Source: Aspidiotus rigidus
Lineage: Eukaryota > Arthropoda > Insecta > Hemiptera > Diaspididae
Direction: 5' to 3'
Length of the DNA: 64,000 nucleotides
Assembly (NCBI GenBank): GCA_035079385.1
Contig: JAVHKY010000029.1
Span: forward strand, 13,392,001-13,456,000
The position numbers and the translations under genes are program-made. The notes beneath the pieces are model-generated. The model saw only the letters and a list, made by a program, of their open reading frames with translations, was not told the DNA's origin and made no database searches. Positions 35,593 to 47,100 of this stretch are shown here, piece by piece; position 1 is the stretch's first letter, and each line of letters begins with the position of its first letter.

Positions 35593-38500
35593 CTAATTTC
35601 TTACTAGTATTATCTTTATACTTTTAGCTGTCTCATTACCGAAGTACACATACATAATAGGTGAACTCGGACATTCGATGGCGTTTTCTGTCCGGATTCC
35701 TCCTGGTAATTCAAACTCTAATTTCTTTGATTCTTCAACTTCGGAAGTTTGCAAAACCGGTTGTTCTATTTTTTTTCGACGAAGAGTTACCCTTGCAGCA
35801 ACACAAATCATCAAACGATGATGTTTATCTAGCCGCCAGATTGGGTTCTTTTTTAATTCCTCGTCAAGTTTCTTACTTGTACGATCGAAACCTGCGGAAA
35901 ATAATAAGGAAAATACTTAATGGCACTCAAAAAAATACCTAGGTATGATTTCAAACGCAACATCTATACATGTACAAAAAACGAGAAGAAAATTTGCGCA
36001 AATGAAAGAAGAGAAGTGCTCGCAAAATTATAAGAGGCGTAGAATTTTTTTTTTTTATTACATCCAACCATAGAGGAAAATTATAAAAGAAAAACACAAA
36101 AAAACAAAAAAAAAAAAAACAAAAAAACAAAACAAAAACAATATAAAGAAAAAAAAAAAAAAAAAAAAATGAAAACAATAGTACTCCGACATAGCAATCC
36201 GTTATAAGGACTGGAGCCGAGTTTGATTTCTTTTATTAAAAAAGATTGATTTAATCGCTCTTTAGAATTTAAAGAAAGTAAATCATTAGAAAAAAAAAAA
36301 AAAAAAAAAGGGGGGTTGGAAAGAGGATGGCTACTGGGTCTTACCTCGAAGGAAAAACGGAAAAAATGAATTGAATTCAAACGTTGATGGAAGGAGGTAG
36401 GTCAGAGATAAATTTGAAAATGTGTGAGAAAATTGAAGGGTTTTCTGATGATAGGAGGTCGGTGGCTCTGAGTGGGGTAGCGAATTGTAGATTGATAGCT
36501 TCTGAGTATAGTATTTGTCTAATGTTGGATATTTCTGGACATTCGAAAAGATAATGATTGATGTCGCCTTTAGAAGGATTGTCTGGATGGAGGGGGCATA
36601 TATCAGATTCGGAAAGATTTAAACGTTTTAAGTGAGTGGGGAGACGATTGTGTCCAAAACGAAGACGGCTGAGTTTAACTATAAGGGAGCGGGGAATATC
36701 GTTAAAAAGTTTATACCAAGGGAATGCCGGAAGTAGAGGTTGAACGAGGAAATAAAAAGATTTCAGATTTAAAATGCACAATACACGTAAAATTAAAACG
36801 CACAATATTTTGGCTACTCCAAGCCCTCGATTCTTAGTATAGTTGCGAGGCTCGTTAATTTATTGGGGGAAAAAATTGAAAATACTTGCACATGTTTGCC
36901 CTGGAAAACCCCATTTCATAAAATCGAGATACAATTAGAGGAGAGCAAAGTGTATCCTCGAATTATCATTATTAAAAAGATGATCATACATACATGATAC
37001 AAAATTCTAACCTGGAATATGGATACGCTTAGGTGATTCGACCGCCTCAACTGGTTTTGGACGAGACTTCACTACGTCCACATCAAACGAATGATAATCG
37101 TCCAAGTAAACATTTTCTTCCAACACAATTTTCATACGGTTTTCCGATTCTCCGGAAATTATGTACGATAATGGTATAGTTTGGCATTTTATTCCTATCG
37201 TACATACTCCCTCGTATCTCCGAGGTTCTGTAACTTTAAACCGGTCTCGTTCATAAAGGTCTGGAGTGACGTTCGGATCCAGTCCCTCCAATGATGCGTA
37301 TTCTTTCGCAATATCACAGAGATTTTTCAACTCATCATCATTGAACTTATAAAAATCATACCCCGGATTGTAGGAATAATTTCCAAATGACGGAGTATCT
37401 AATAAAAAAAAAGAAAAAAGAAACTAGTAAAAATTGACCACTTTGTACTAGGTACTTATGATCATTGTATCGGATTGTGACGAGTTTGTTCATCATATAG
37501 TTCGGTGATGATTCCATCATAGAGGATGTTGCACAAAGAGGGACCCAGAACGTACCCCTGTGGATATCTTCGCTCAAAGATGGTTCTTTCTCCGTTACAT
37601 GACCTTGGGACTTAGAAAATTCCAACTCTTGAGCTGCTGAATGAGGAGAGAGATAGTTCGTACGTAACAGGCCAATTATTCACCTCAATTAGTGTTTCTG
37701 AGGGATGTCGGAAGTTTTTTGTTCCACGTTATGACACAGAAATTCATAATTCAAACACACATAAAGTTACTAGAGTAAACCAGCAAGAGCTTTCGGATTA
37801 AAATCCATCGACGGGCAAAAACATACTGACGAGAAGAGAGTGAACCCGTAAAGGAATAAATCACAAATAATTTCCTGTAGACTGTATCAGCGAGATAAGA
37901 AGTAGCTTATGGGGGTATCTCTTTTACTGTAGGTGAGTAATTTATAAACTGATTTGGAATGATTTCTGAGTAGACTCCAATGCGATATATTTGTATTCAG
38001 AATTCTCCTCATGTGAGAAGCGTCTATTTTCTGGTCCAGGAAAACAATGTCAAGAAGCCAATTATTGGGAGATTCAAAAAGCACAAGTACGCGCTAATTT
38101 CGAGTTAACCAAATACCCTCTAATTTTGCTGCCCATTTTCTAGTATCTAAACATTCTTTTAAATTCTTTAATCATATTAAGTAGAGGATAAGAATAAAAC
38201 TCACCTATACATCGAGAAACCAGTTTAGATGCATCGATTTCGAAATTGTATTCACGTTTGAAGTCTTCTATCTGTTTAGAACTACATAACATACGAAGAA
38301 TAGATTTTAGATTGATAGCGATTTAAATGGATTTAGAAAGAGTTTACAACATAAAAAATAGAATATAATTTTAAAATCACTATTAGGCCGAATTCGAAAT
38401 GAAAAAAATCAGCAATACCTAATAAATGAACATTTCGAAATCATGTGAATAAGTACGCTTAGAATAATTACCCCAGAGTTTTCCTCTTTTCCATTCGTTA

Positions 38501-41500
38501 GTTTCAGAAAGAGTTTTCGACTAAATGATATTTTTTAATATTCTTCATACTCGTAAGTGTGAAATTGAAACTGATTAAATTTCCCATAGAAAAAGATATG
38601 ATCACACTTTAACAAACGAATTACGAGATAGAAATATAAGGTTAGAGAGAGTTTGCCACATAAAAAATAGAATATAATGTTAAAATCACTAATAGGTCTA
38701 ATTCGAAATGAAAATAAGAAAAATAAAGATAAATTATAAATAAATCAAAGATTTCGCCCCATAAAGTCTGCGAGAAATCTGTAGAAAAACTATAGCTTCC
38801 GAGGTATGAATCTAGAAATAGTTGGATAAAAATGACTTTTGAAAGCGCATCGAAATAATCTAGGATATTCTAAATAAATTAATCCTACTGTTCATAAAGA
38901 ACTTATTAATCCTAAAAAAAAGTGAACTTATTAAACAATTTTGTTGGAATAAATCTCAAGATGGTCGAATATCATATCCGTATATTTCATTTTGGAATAC
39001 TTACTTCTCTGTATCTGATTGAGGCACTGAAACGTGAGGAACAAATGTAATGTAATTTATAGACACTCTCGCATTATTAATAATATTAATAATGAACTAA
39101 AATTTAAGTTGTTCTCGAATGCAAAAACTTTCGCTGCAAAGCAAGATACTCGTACAATATTACTGAATTTTGTTGCTCAGTTACGAAAAAAAAAAAAAAA
39201 AAAAAAAAATAGTACTATAACATTCTGGAACGCGTGTAAATAAGTAGCCTAGTGAAAAAAGGATACTGGTAGGGACTCGTGCAGTTTGCTACCCTTCGTT
39301 CTTCTTACAGCGTCAGCTTTCTACTTCTACTTTTTCCCAATAGTTGCTTGATATGAAGAGGATGAGAGACGTGATACAGCATTCCCTCCCCAGAATCCGA
39401 CTCTATCGACACTCCTCCGTTGTTTCTTTTCGGAAATGTAAATCGTACTAACTAATTTTTGGATGAGGTATATCATTTACCTGTAATATCTTCTATTTCA
39501 GATTGATTTACGACCAATACCGCGATCATGTGTTGAAAATTTTTCTCAAAATGAACATACATTAGAGGATAAGTTGGACATTGAACAGAAATACGATTTC
39601 TTTTAGTTCCATCCAGTGATACGATTGTGAATATCGCCGTACTTCCGACTTCGTGATGTAGCATTTTTGGCGCTATTCCATCATTATCTTCTTGTATACG
39701 TTTTTTTGCAGCCCAACAAATTTCGAAAAGATTATGTTCTGTGAGGTCCTCGTCCACTTTCTTTCTCCATAACTCCGAAGCAGGAACTGTCATAGAAATT
39801 GAGAATCGATCAGAAAATTCAATAAAATTGGTACATACTTTTATGGGTCACGCTTCATAATATACCATTTCCTTGAACGTATAAATAAGAAATGAACGAG
39901 TGGAAGTCATTTACTATATGAAGGATTTCAGTTTGGAGGTCAGCAAGTATATCGTGGATTGCCACGGCAGCCACTGCACCCATGAGGTGCGGTAAAAATC
40001 GAATAGTATAAGTCCGCTGATTTTGAGGACAGACGGACGCAGATTTCGGGATACATTTGGGAAAAGTATCATCTCACTACGCTAAAGCCTTGCGATTCAA
40101 CTTCAAAGATGGAGCTATTTTCGTTTTAATTTTGGTAATCCTGAGGGCGGGACCAATGAATGTTTAATTCATAAATTGGAAATTCGACTGGATCGGCTAT
40201 TTAAAAAAATGTATTCTATTATGTATTGATGGAGCTTTATGAGTAGTTCGAAGTTCACAAAAATATAAATTTTCTGTCGTAGAAAAACCTGAAAGAGAGA
40301 GAGAGAGATCAGCCCTGGCCCTAGAGACAAGCACAGAGCAAGCAGCTCAAGAGACGGTAATTTCACGATCAAAAAGTATTATCGAAATTATAGGGTCTAT
40401 CGTCTTTGGGAAAGAATATCAAAAATCAGGTCTCGCTGGTGGCGCGAAAAAACCGGGGCTGAGAGTTAGACCGTCAGTACTCGGAGAGGGGAGGGAATTA
40501 TTTCACTACTTGTTTTCAATATAAGCCACTCTAAAAAAATGTTCTGACGTAGCCAAATAAATGAAGATCATGTTTCATGTTTTTTATAAGGTAGCAAATT
40601 TTATGACCATTGAAGTGAATTTGAACCGATGGTTCTTAGCAATTTTCATCCGAGCTCGACGTAATCTAATTATAATAATTAATAAGCTGTGAATAAAGTT
40701 GTACTTACTATCATCTATCATGTCGATTCTGGGAATCGGGATAGATTCAACCTTTTCTATTTCAATAGTATACTTATTTACGTTCTTCAAGATTGCATTT
40801 TCCCGTATCATAACCTTCAGTTTTCCATCTCGTAGGTCAAAACGTACGTAAGACGGCGGTATGGTATCGCATTTCCGTCCATATGTATCTAAACTATGTC
40901 TATTTAAGTGGACATTGTATGCTCGTGTATCGTATTTTTTGTAATTGAAATGCATTCCATCCAACGAGGCATACTCTTTCGCTAGGAAGCATATCTTTTT
41001 GTAATCTATACTTTGAGTGTAATTAGTTATTACTTGTTTTCCTTGTGGGTTACTCGACTCGTGTTTAAAATCTGTAAGAAATATCCATAGAATAGCAATG
41101 TCGTGTTGAAGAATTCCATGAAAACGTAAGATAGGTTTGTAAATAGTCATATTACTGTCTATGTTACAGGTGGGTAACTTATTATCAAATTGACAAGCTT
41201 TAGCCTGGAAATTAACGAATAACAAGCCCTTCCTCGCCGTTTCCCGCAGATCCACTGCTCCAACTGGTGTCTTGAGCAAATTGTTCTAAAAAATTCCGAA
41301 TAAAAGACTATTCTCGTTCCTCGAATTAAAGAACGTTATTTCCTCTCACCAACATGGTTTTCAGAAAGGCCGAAATACTCTCCAAGTCTTACCAGACGTA
41401 AAAATACAAAATAATATGGATAAGGCCCTGCTCGCCAACTCTGAACTTCACCTTTTTTTTTCTACTCGTACAAGAAGCATTTCTCCGCGTCGGGCGTCAT

Positions 41501-43111
41501 CAAATATATGCTCCAATTAAGTAAATGAAATAGACACCGCAACCCCCCCCCCTCAATCTCCGCCCGAGTTTCTTTTCTGATAGATCTATACGAGTGTGAA
41601 TTCAAAATCAATATCCTTTTTCATCATCAAAACCAGAGCGGTGTCCCTTATGAGGAAAAGTTTGGAGTGTTCACTTATTTTTACTGTTTTCTAAATCCAG
41701 ATACTTGTATTCCGTCTATGGCCCACATTATACTAATAACCTATAAAGGAGCAATACCTGATAAGGATCAGTTCTAATGCTTAAGTTTTTGCTCACAGTC
41801 AAGGGATCTGAAGGTTTTTACTAAGTCGTACATATTCATTTTAGGAAAGGTACTATAGAGACTGAACTCCTTTTTGAGTTTTTCTTGTCCAACTACTGTC
41901 GCCCTGTTTCTTTCTTGAGTAATTCTTTTCATCCCGAAGATGAACGTATTTTCAACGACAATTGTGTTCAAGATTTTATAATCTCTTCCCAACAATTGAC
42001 AATCGTATGCAAAATTAGATTTATATTCTAGTACTGACGACACCTGCACTTTTCGAAGCAAAATATTAATGTGGTACGTTTGCCAAATATGACTGTGTAC
42101 ACGAGTTTAAAGTTTTAAAATCAGCTAAAATCATAATAATATAACACATTGTATTCTCATTTGTGCACGCACATGTGTATGACGAATTCTACGTAACAAT
42201 CATTACTTTGCTAACAAACTTTACAAATACGGCCTTCGAGACAACTTTCCATTCCATCCTTCAAAATTTTTCCAAAATAGAACATCGATCGTTCAAATAG
42301 GGATTATCAGAGCCACTCTGTTTTCAGTGGAAAGTGGTGTCAAGGTGAAATTTTTGAGGTCCTTTTCTTCCTAACAGCCATCAACGATATCAATAAAAGG
42401 AGTCAATTTTCCCCCTACTCAACGTCTCTTGGTGGACAATTACAACACTCTAATCGTTCAAACTATCCTTCAGGAGCCCACAGACTGCTCCAAGAAACTC
42501 TTATTGCCTTTACTACATGGAAAACCCCGACTGGTTTTTGTTTCTCATCGTCTAAATCTTTCTCCCTTAAAATCCGGTCCCTATGATATATTTCCACCTC
42601 TTTTCCAACAAAAATTTTCCAATTCTTTCCTGCGACTACGCCGAGCTCGATATACATTTTGATCAAAAACTCACCCGGACCCCCCACATAAAAATTCTCG
42701 AAGCTGAATGCACGCGGGCCTTGAATATATTGAAATTGATTTCACTCGTCTCCGAAGGCTGCAACGGGGAACTTCTACATTTCCAAAAAAAACTTATCCG
42801 TTCCCGGCTAGAAAATGGAGTCCCGATTCATCACCTACCAATAAATCGGTCCTTTTTCTGTGAGATACCATTCAAACTTCCTCCTTCAAATTGGCCTTAG
42901 GAGCCTATCGAACAAGTCTCAAAGACTGTTTGAGTACCTATATCTACTCTAATACATTCTCTCCACAGTACTTACCTATAAACCTCATCTGAGTAAACAG
43001 TTCAATTCCTCCGAATTCGTATTTGTCGTCTCCTTCGCTGTAACAGAACCAGAAGATATTAGAAAATAGAAGAAGGATAAGGAAATTTTCTCCATGCGAT
43101 AAGACCATCAT
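35593..43111 (-). CDS. Secreted four-module protein, minus-strand paralogue (529 aa)
   Basis: Seven exons: 43111-42976, 41071-40709, 39786-39481, 39026-39005, 38281-38205, 37398-37012, 35891-35593; total 1,590 nt in frame. The start ATG gives a signal peptide (MMVLSHGENFLILLLFSNIF). Exon 3 looks as if it ends in a stop at 39473, but GTAAAT just before it is a donor whose phase 1 fits the next exon, and the plus-strand paralogue has the same arrangement. Four modules follow: each has 'C..A+' then, 40-46 residues on, a second Cys with 'C(x)TxPxSYV.F' (C73/C113, C190/C236, C329/C373, C460/C504). Modules 1 and 3 resemble each other ('AKEYASL(D/E)G'), as do 2 and 4. Linkers carry I/V-P. No membrane segment is seen. 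I do not recognise the family; a secreted protein with one disulfide per module is an inference. LINE pieces sit in introns 1 and 6. Confidence 0.82.
35960..36330. repeat. Homopolymer A-rich low-complexity tract
   Basis: Long A runs with scattered C (about 36085-36170 and 36290-36310), ending in a GGGGGG run. Minus-strand frames here are poly-Phe shadows. It sits beside the LINE fragment that follows, so it may be that element's tail region. Confidence 0.5.
36340..36830 (-). pseudogene. R1/jockey-type LINE C-terminal fragment
   Basis: The minus-strand frame 36377-36805 includes 'LRFGHNRLPTHLKRLNLS', then 'CPLHPDNPSKGDINHYLFEC', matching the C-terminal region after the RT domain in jockey/R1-clade LINEs (usual form 'R.GHN.LP.HL.R....D...C..C....D..H.L..CP'). 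RT and endonuclease are missing. It sits in intron 6 of the 529-aa gene and is absent from the duplicated copy. Confidence 0.7.
42350..42960 (+). pseudogene. Jockey-type LINE RT fragment, antisense in intron 1
   Basis: Plus-strand frames read 'FDQKLTRTPHIKILEAECTR' then 'ALNILKLISLVSEGCNGE' and 'KKLIRSRLENGVPI' (about 42655-42830), the thumb/connection region of jockey-clade RTs, and finish with 'LGAYRTSLKDCL' (about 42898-42930). The upstream part (42360-42580) resembles the palm. Frame breaks show it is dead. Confidence 0.7.
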
Positions 43112-44169
43112 TTTAACGTGAACCAGAAATGATGACGCGATTAAAGTACCTCGTTTATTACAAACACGATACAAGTATGAACTTACAGTAACATTTTTAT
43201 AAGAAATATTGGGTTCAGCTAACATTTAAGTATTATTATCTACGTCAAATCGACAGGTGAAAATGACTTCTGAAAATCAAATTCTACAATCCGTTATTGA
43301 CACAGTTTTGCTATCCTCTTTTTACTTTTAACAGTTACAATATACGTAAAAACAGTGAATATAAGTTTGAAAAAAGTATTTCACACACATTTGCCACAAA
43401 ATGGTAAAATTCATCGTTTTCTATTAAAAAATCATTGTCGATAAATTCGCCCGCTTGATCACTGCCAGAAATGCGCACCGGCCTAGTCAAAATCCCCAGA
43501 AAATTTTATTCTTCCCTTTGCTCTACTCAGTCTAAACTAGTCCCCTTATTTCCCACATTACCCCATTGGGCTTAAAATAATTACCTAAAAAATATACCAA
43601 CCCCGCAATTTATCACTCTATCTACTTCATTTTTTCCCAACACTCCTCTTCGTTTCAGAAATGGATCAAAACTCGAAAACTAAGTCGGTTGAAGGGTGCT
43701 ACGCCTCTGCGGAACCCTTATTGATATGGGGAAATATTTTGGGGCAGTTTTCCAAGTACAAGAAGTCAGAGCGATAGGTCGGTATGATGCCGGTAGGTTG
43801 GGACTTTCAGTTGATGTATCATGTGGTAGCAATTTGGAGCTAACACGCGCTCACATTTTTTAAAAATTTCTTTCTTATTATACATTCTGGTACATTGCTA
43901 TGAAAATCTATAGTTACGCAATCCTGACGGAGAAAAACCAAAACTGTATCAATATTATGCATAGGTAGGTACGAGTATTAGGTAACTTACATGAAAAATA
44001 AAGACTACCAGACCAACTTTCATGTTCCACAGTCGTTCTCGTGTGGTGATGTACTATCAAAACTTCCAACTAACTTCTTTGTACATTCTAAAGGATATCG
44101 CATCTTTATCAAATGAGTTAGACTTTTCGATTGTGTTACTAAAAATTTCACCTCGTTCCCATCATAAAG
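43112..44169. promoter_or_regulatory. Shared upstream region of the head-to-head gene pair
   Basis: 1,058 bp separate the two start codons of the 529- and 530-aa genes, which diverge from here. It must hold both promoters unless there are distant 5' UTR exons. A decayed LINE-RT scrap (about 43680-43830, minus, similar to 32330-32500) lies in it. I see no clear TATA box. Confidence 0.5.
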
Positions 44170-47100
44170 ATGATTTTACCTCTCGAGAAGAGTTTCATTA
44201 AACTTTTCGTACTTTCTAATACCTTCAGTTTCTGTTACAGCGAAGAAAACGATGGGTATTATGAATTTGGAGAAGTTGAGTTATACTCTGACGTGCAGGA
44301 TCCAGGTGAGTTTCTTGCAGAATTTATTATGTTACAAAGTAAAAATACTCCTTCTAGAGAAACAGTAAGTTTAGAGTAAAAAATGGGATACTAAAATTAA
44401 TTCAAGAATAGTAGTTAAAAATTAAACTTGAAAGGTACTGCCTGATGAAGGAGTATGACGACTCAAAAACGTTGGTAATTTTTTAATTTCAGAATTAAAT
44501 TATATTATAATATCTGATGGCAGTACCTTTCAAGTTCAATTTTTAATAACAGTTGTTTTTCAACAGGAGAAGTTTTTTTCTTTGTTAATTTAAGAAGTTA
44601 AAAAGTTCAGAATTTCTTGTACAAATAGACATGCCCGTGAATTTTTCTATTTTGTACTTATTTGTGCATCGAGTAATTAAAGGTATTGGTAATGAAAATT
44701 TAGATCAACATTTTGCATTTATGTACGAGAGAATTTTAAAAGTCATAGAAAAAAACTACAAATAATAGCGCAAAAACTACGAGAAATAAGATTGTGTCGG
44801 GAAATAAGGTACATATTGTGTCAACACTGACTGATATCGTTATTCAGATACCATCCCTCCCAATTTGCTGACTATTCAGGCCAAAAGCGCTAGTATCACG
44901 CAACAAGTATGCAACATGACAGGAAAGTGCCCTATACTACCATTTCTTTGTAGGGTCAAATTCTAAACCGCTCATATGGCGTCATACGCGGATGGTTTTC
45001 AATAGCCTAACGTCATGAAGTTGCCAGTAAATTTGACAAGTGTACATAATGCAGTCTCATTAATTTGTTTGATCAAAATACTGATGATCCTGTTTTAAAT
45101 GTGCATCAAACTTGTATAGTATTTAGTAAATAATGAACTTCAAAGCACTTTTGTCTTAAATAATTTACTAGTATGACTCATTATTTTCTTTATATGATAT
45201 ACTCATCTGCAAAAGTCTTTCTTTTATTTTGTAGTATTTATTAATCCACAGCTGGAACTATTTTCTTGGTAAAGCAACCATCTCCATATTAATTCAATTG
45301 TAACAAATACAGTATATTTCATAATAAAAAAACAAATTGAATGAATTATTATACAAAATAATATAAACAAACAACTTGAAATTGAATAAAATATTCAATT
45401 AATAATTTTATTGTTAATAACAAAAATTATAATATAAATTAATAAAATTAATAAATAAGAAAAATGAAGAAAATAAAAAGATTTTGAAAATCATATATGA
45501 TTGAAATATAATAATAAATTATACTAAACAATAAAAAATAATAAAAAATTAATTTGTTTTTAATAATTAATTGAAAATCAAAAAATCAAAGATTGAATTG
45601 ATTTTTTTGTGATCAATCAACTTATATAAAATTGATTAATGCATTCTATTATGACTAAAAATATTAATAATCTCTCAATTATAATTATCAAATCAAAATT
45701 TTAAAAAATCATAAATTTTACCAACATGTCATATAAATAAAATAATAATGTATACGTATGTATGAAAAATTAATTTCGTTTGAAAATAAAATATTAAATA
45801 AATATTTTCGATGAAATTATTATTTGAAATTATTACAATGAAAATGAAGCTAATAGCTATTAAACTTGTAATTTAAAATCAAACTTTTTTAAATAAAGAA
45901 ATTAAGATGATATTTAAAATTTAAAAACTATATATTATAAATATTTAAATTAATTAATAAATGAACATATTCTACTAAACACAAAAATATTAGATTTATA
46001 CATTTAATTTTAGGAATTTGATCAGGAATAATAGGATATCAATAAGAATGATTATTTGAACGGAATTAATTGATATCAAGTAAGTATAATTTTAATGATA
46101 ATAATTCATATTACAGAATAGTAACCAATTATGCATTGATAATAATTTTTTTCTTCTTCTTCTTTAATAACTATATTATTATAACAAGAAGAATAAGAAA
46201 TTTATTAATTTCTATTAATAATTTTATCTTCAGATTTACTTTATCCTTGAACAAATAATTTCAGGTGTTTATTTTTATTTAATCTCTATTACTAATGATT
46301 ATTAATATTTTAATTATTTCCATTTATCTTGATACAGGATGAATCAAAATAGGTATTATCAGAAAATTTTATTATTTTTTCATTACACGTTAATGGTAAA
46401 TTTTAAGATCAATAAATTTTATCTTATCAATAATTTATTTAAAATCATTTAGTTTCAATTTAATTAGTTTAAATTTATATTGTTGAGCAATTATAATTAC
46501 TTCAATTTTATTAATGCCATCACTACCAGTTTTAGCAAAGGATTAATTTTAAAACAATATTTTTTAATCCGAGAGGTAATTGTAATCCAGTAATATTTCA
46601 ACATTTATTTTGATCTTATGAGAAGGCAAATACCTTGTTCTATTGGAGTGTTACATAAGACCTAATATTACTATGTAACCTTATGACTATTGTTTCAGAA
46701 TATTATGTGGTCAACATAAAAGGCTTAGCAATGTTAGAGGGATATTCTGAAAAAGTAGATCACAAAAATCTTTGCCTGCAAGCGAAAGAGTATGCTTTGT
46801 TGGATGGAATGTATTTTAATTACAAAGAATACGAAACAAAAGCATACCGATTTTTTCGACCAAATAAGGAAGTACTTATAACGTACGCGCAGAAATGCGA
46901 TACTATACCTATATCTTTTTCGCGTTTTGACCCGGAGGTTGAGAAATTAAAAGTTATGATACGTCAAAATCTATTTGAGAACCGAGAATATACCATCGAG
47001 GTGGAGAATGTAAAAACCATTCCTGTACCAAGACCTGATATATTGAAAAGTAAGTATGTACAGAAGAAAAGAGTACACTTTGCGCGCGAGGTCAATTCTA

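Larger units (their letters stand above)
33746..37776. repeat. Segmental duplication, source-side copy
   Basis: Matches 52009-58173 in direct orientation, with high identity outside insertions. The left border lies inside the signal-peptide codons of the 211-aa gene. The right border ('GTTACTAGAGT') lies upstream of the sixth exon of the large minus-strand gene. The two sides differ by insertions: hAT and mariner-like MITEs plus dispersed repeats and a LINE here, a 2.3-kb inverted-repeat element there. Confidence 0.8.

Noticed and set aside
35951..36380. Poly-Phe frames of 75 and 99 codons
   Set aside because: Translation of poly-A/T homopolymers on the opposite strand.
37356..37625. 89-codon minus frame overlapping exon 6 of the 529-aa gene
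   Set aside because: Mostly intron sequence read through the acceptor; the exon border at 37398 is supported by the paralogue and by the duplicate.
39026..39472. A separate first exon for the downstream half of the 529-aa gene
   Set aside because: Every minus-strand ATG here gives a short frame or the wrong phase, and the GTAAAT donor in exon 3 explains the missing start.
45830..45900. Possible mitochondrial tRNA in the nuclear insertion
   Set aside because: An anticodon-loop-like CTTGTAATT is present, but I could not fold a cloverleaf, and a nuclear copy would be inert anyway.
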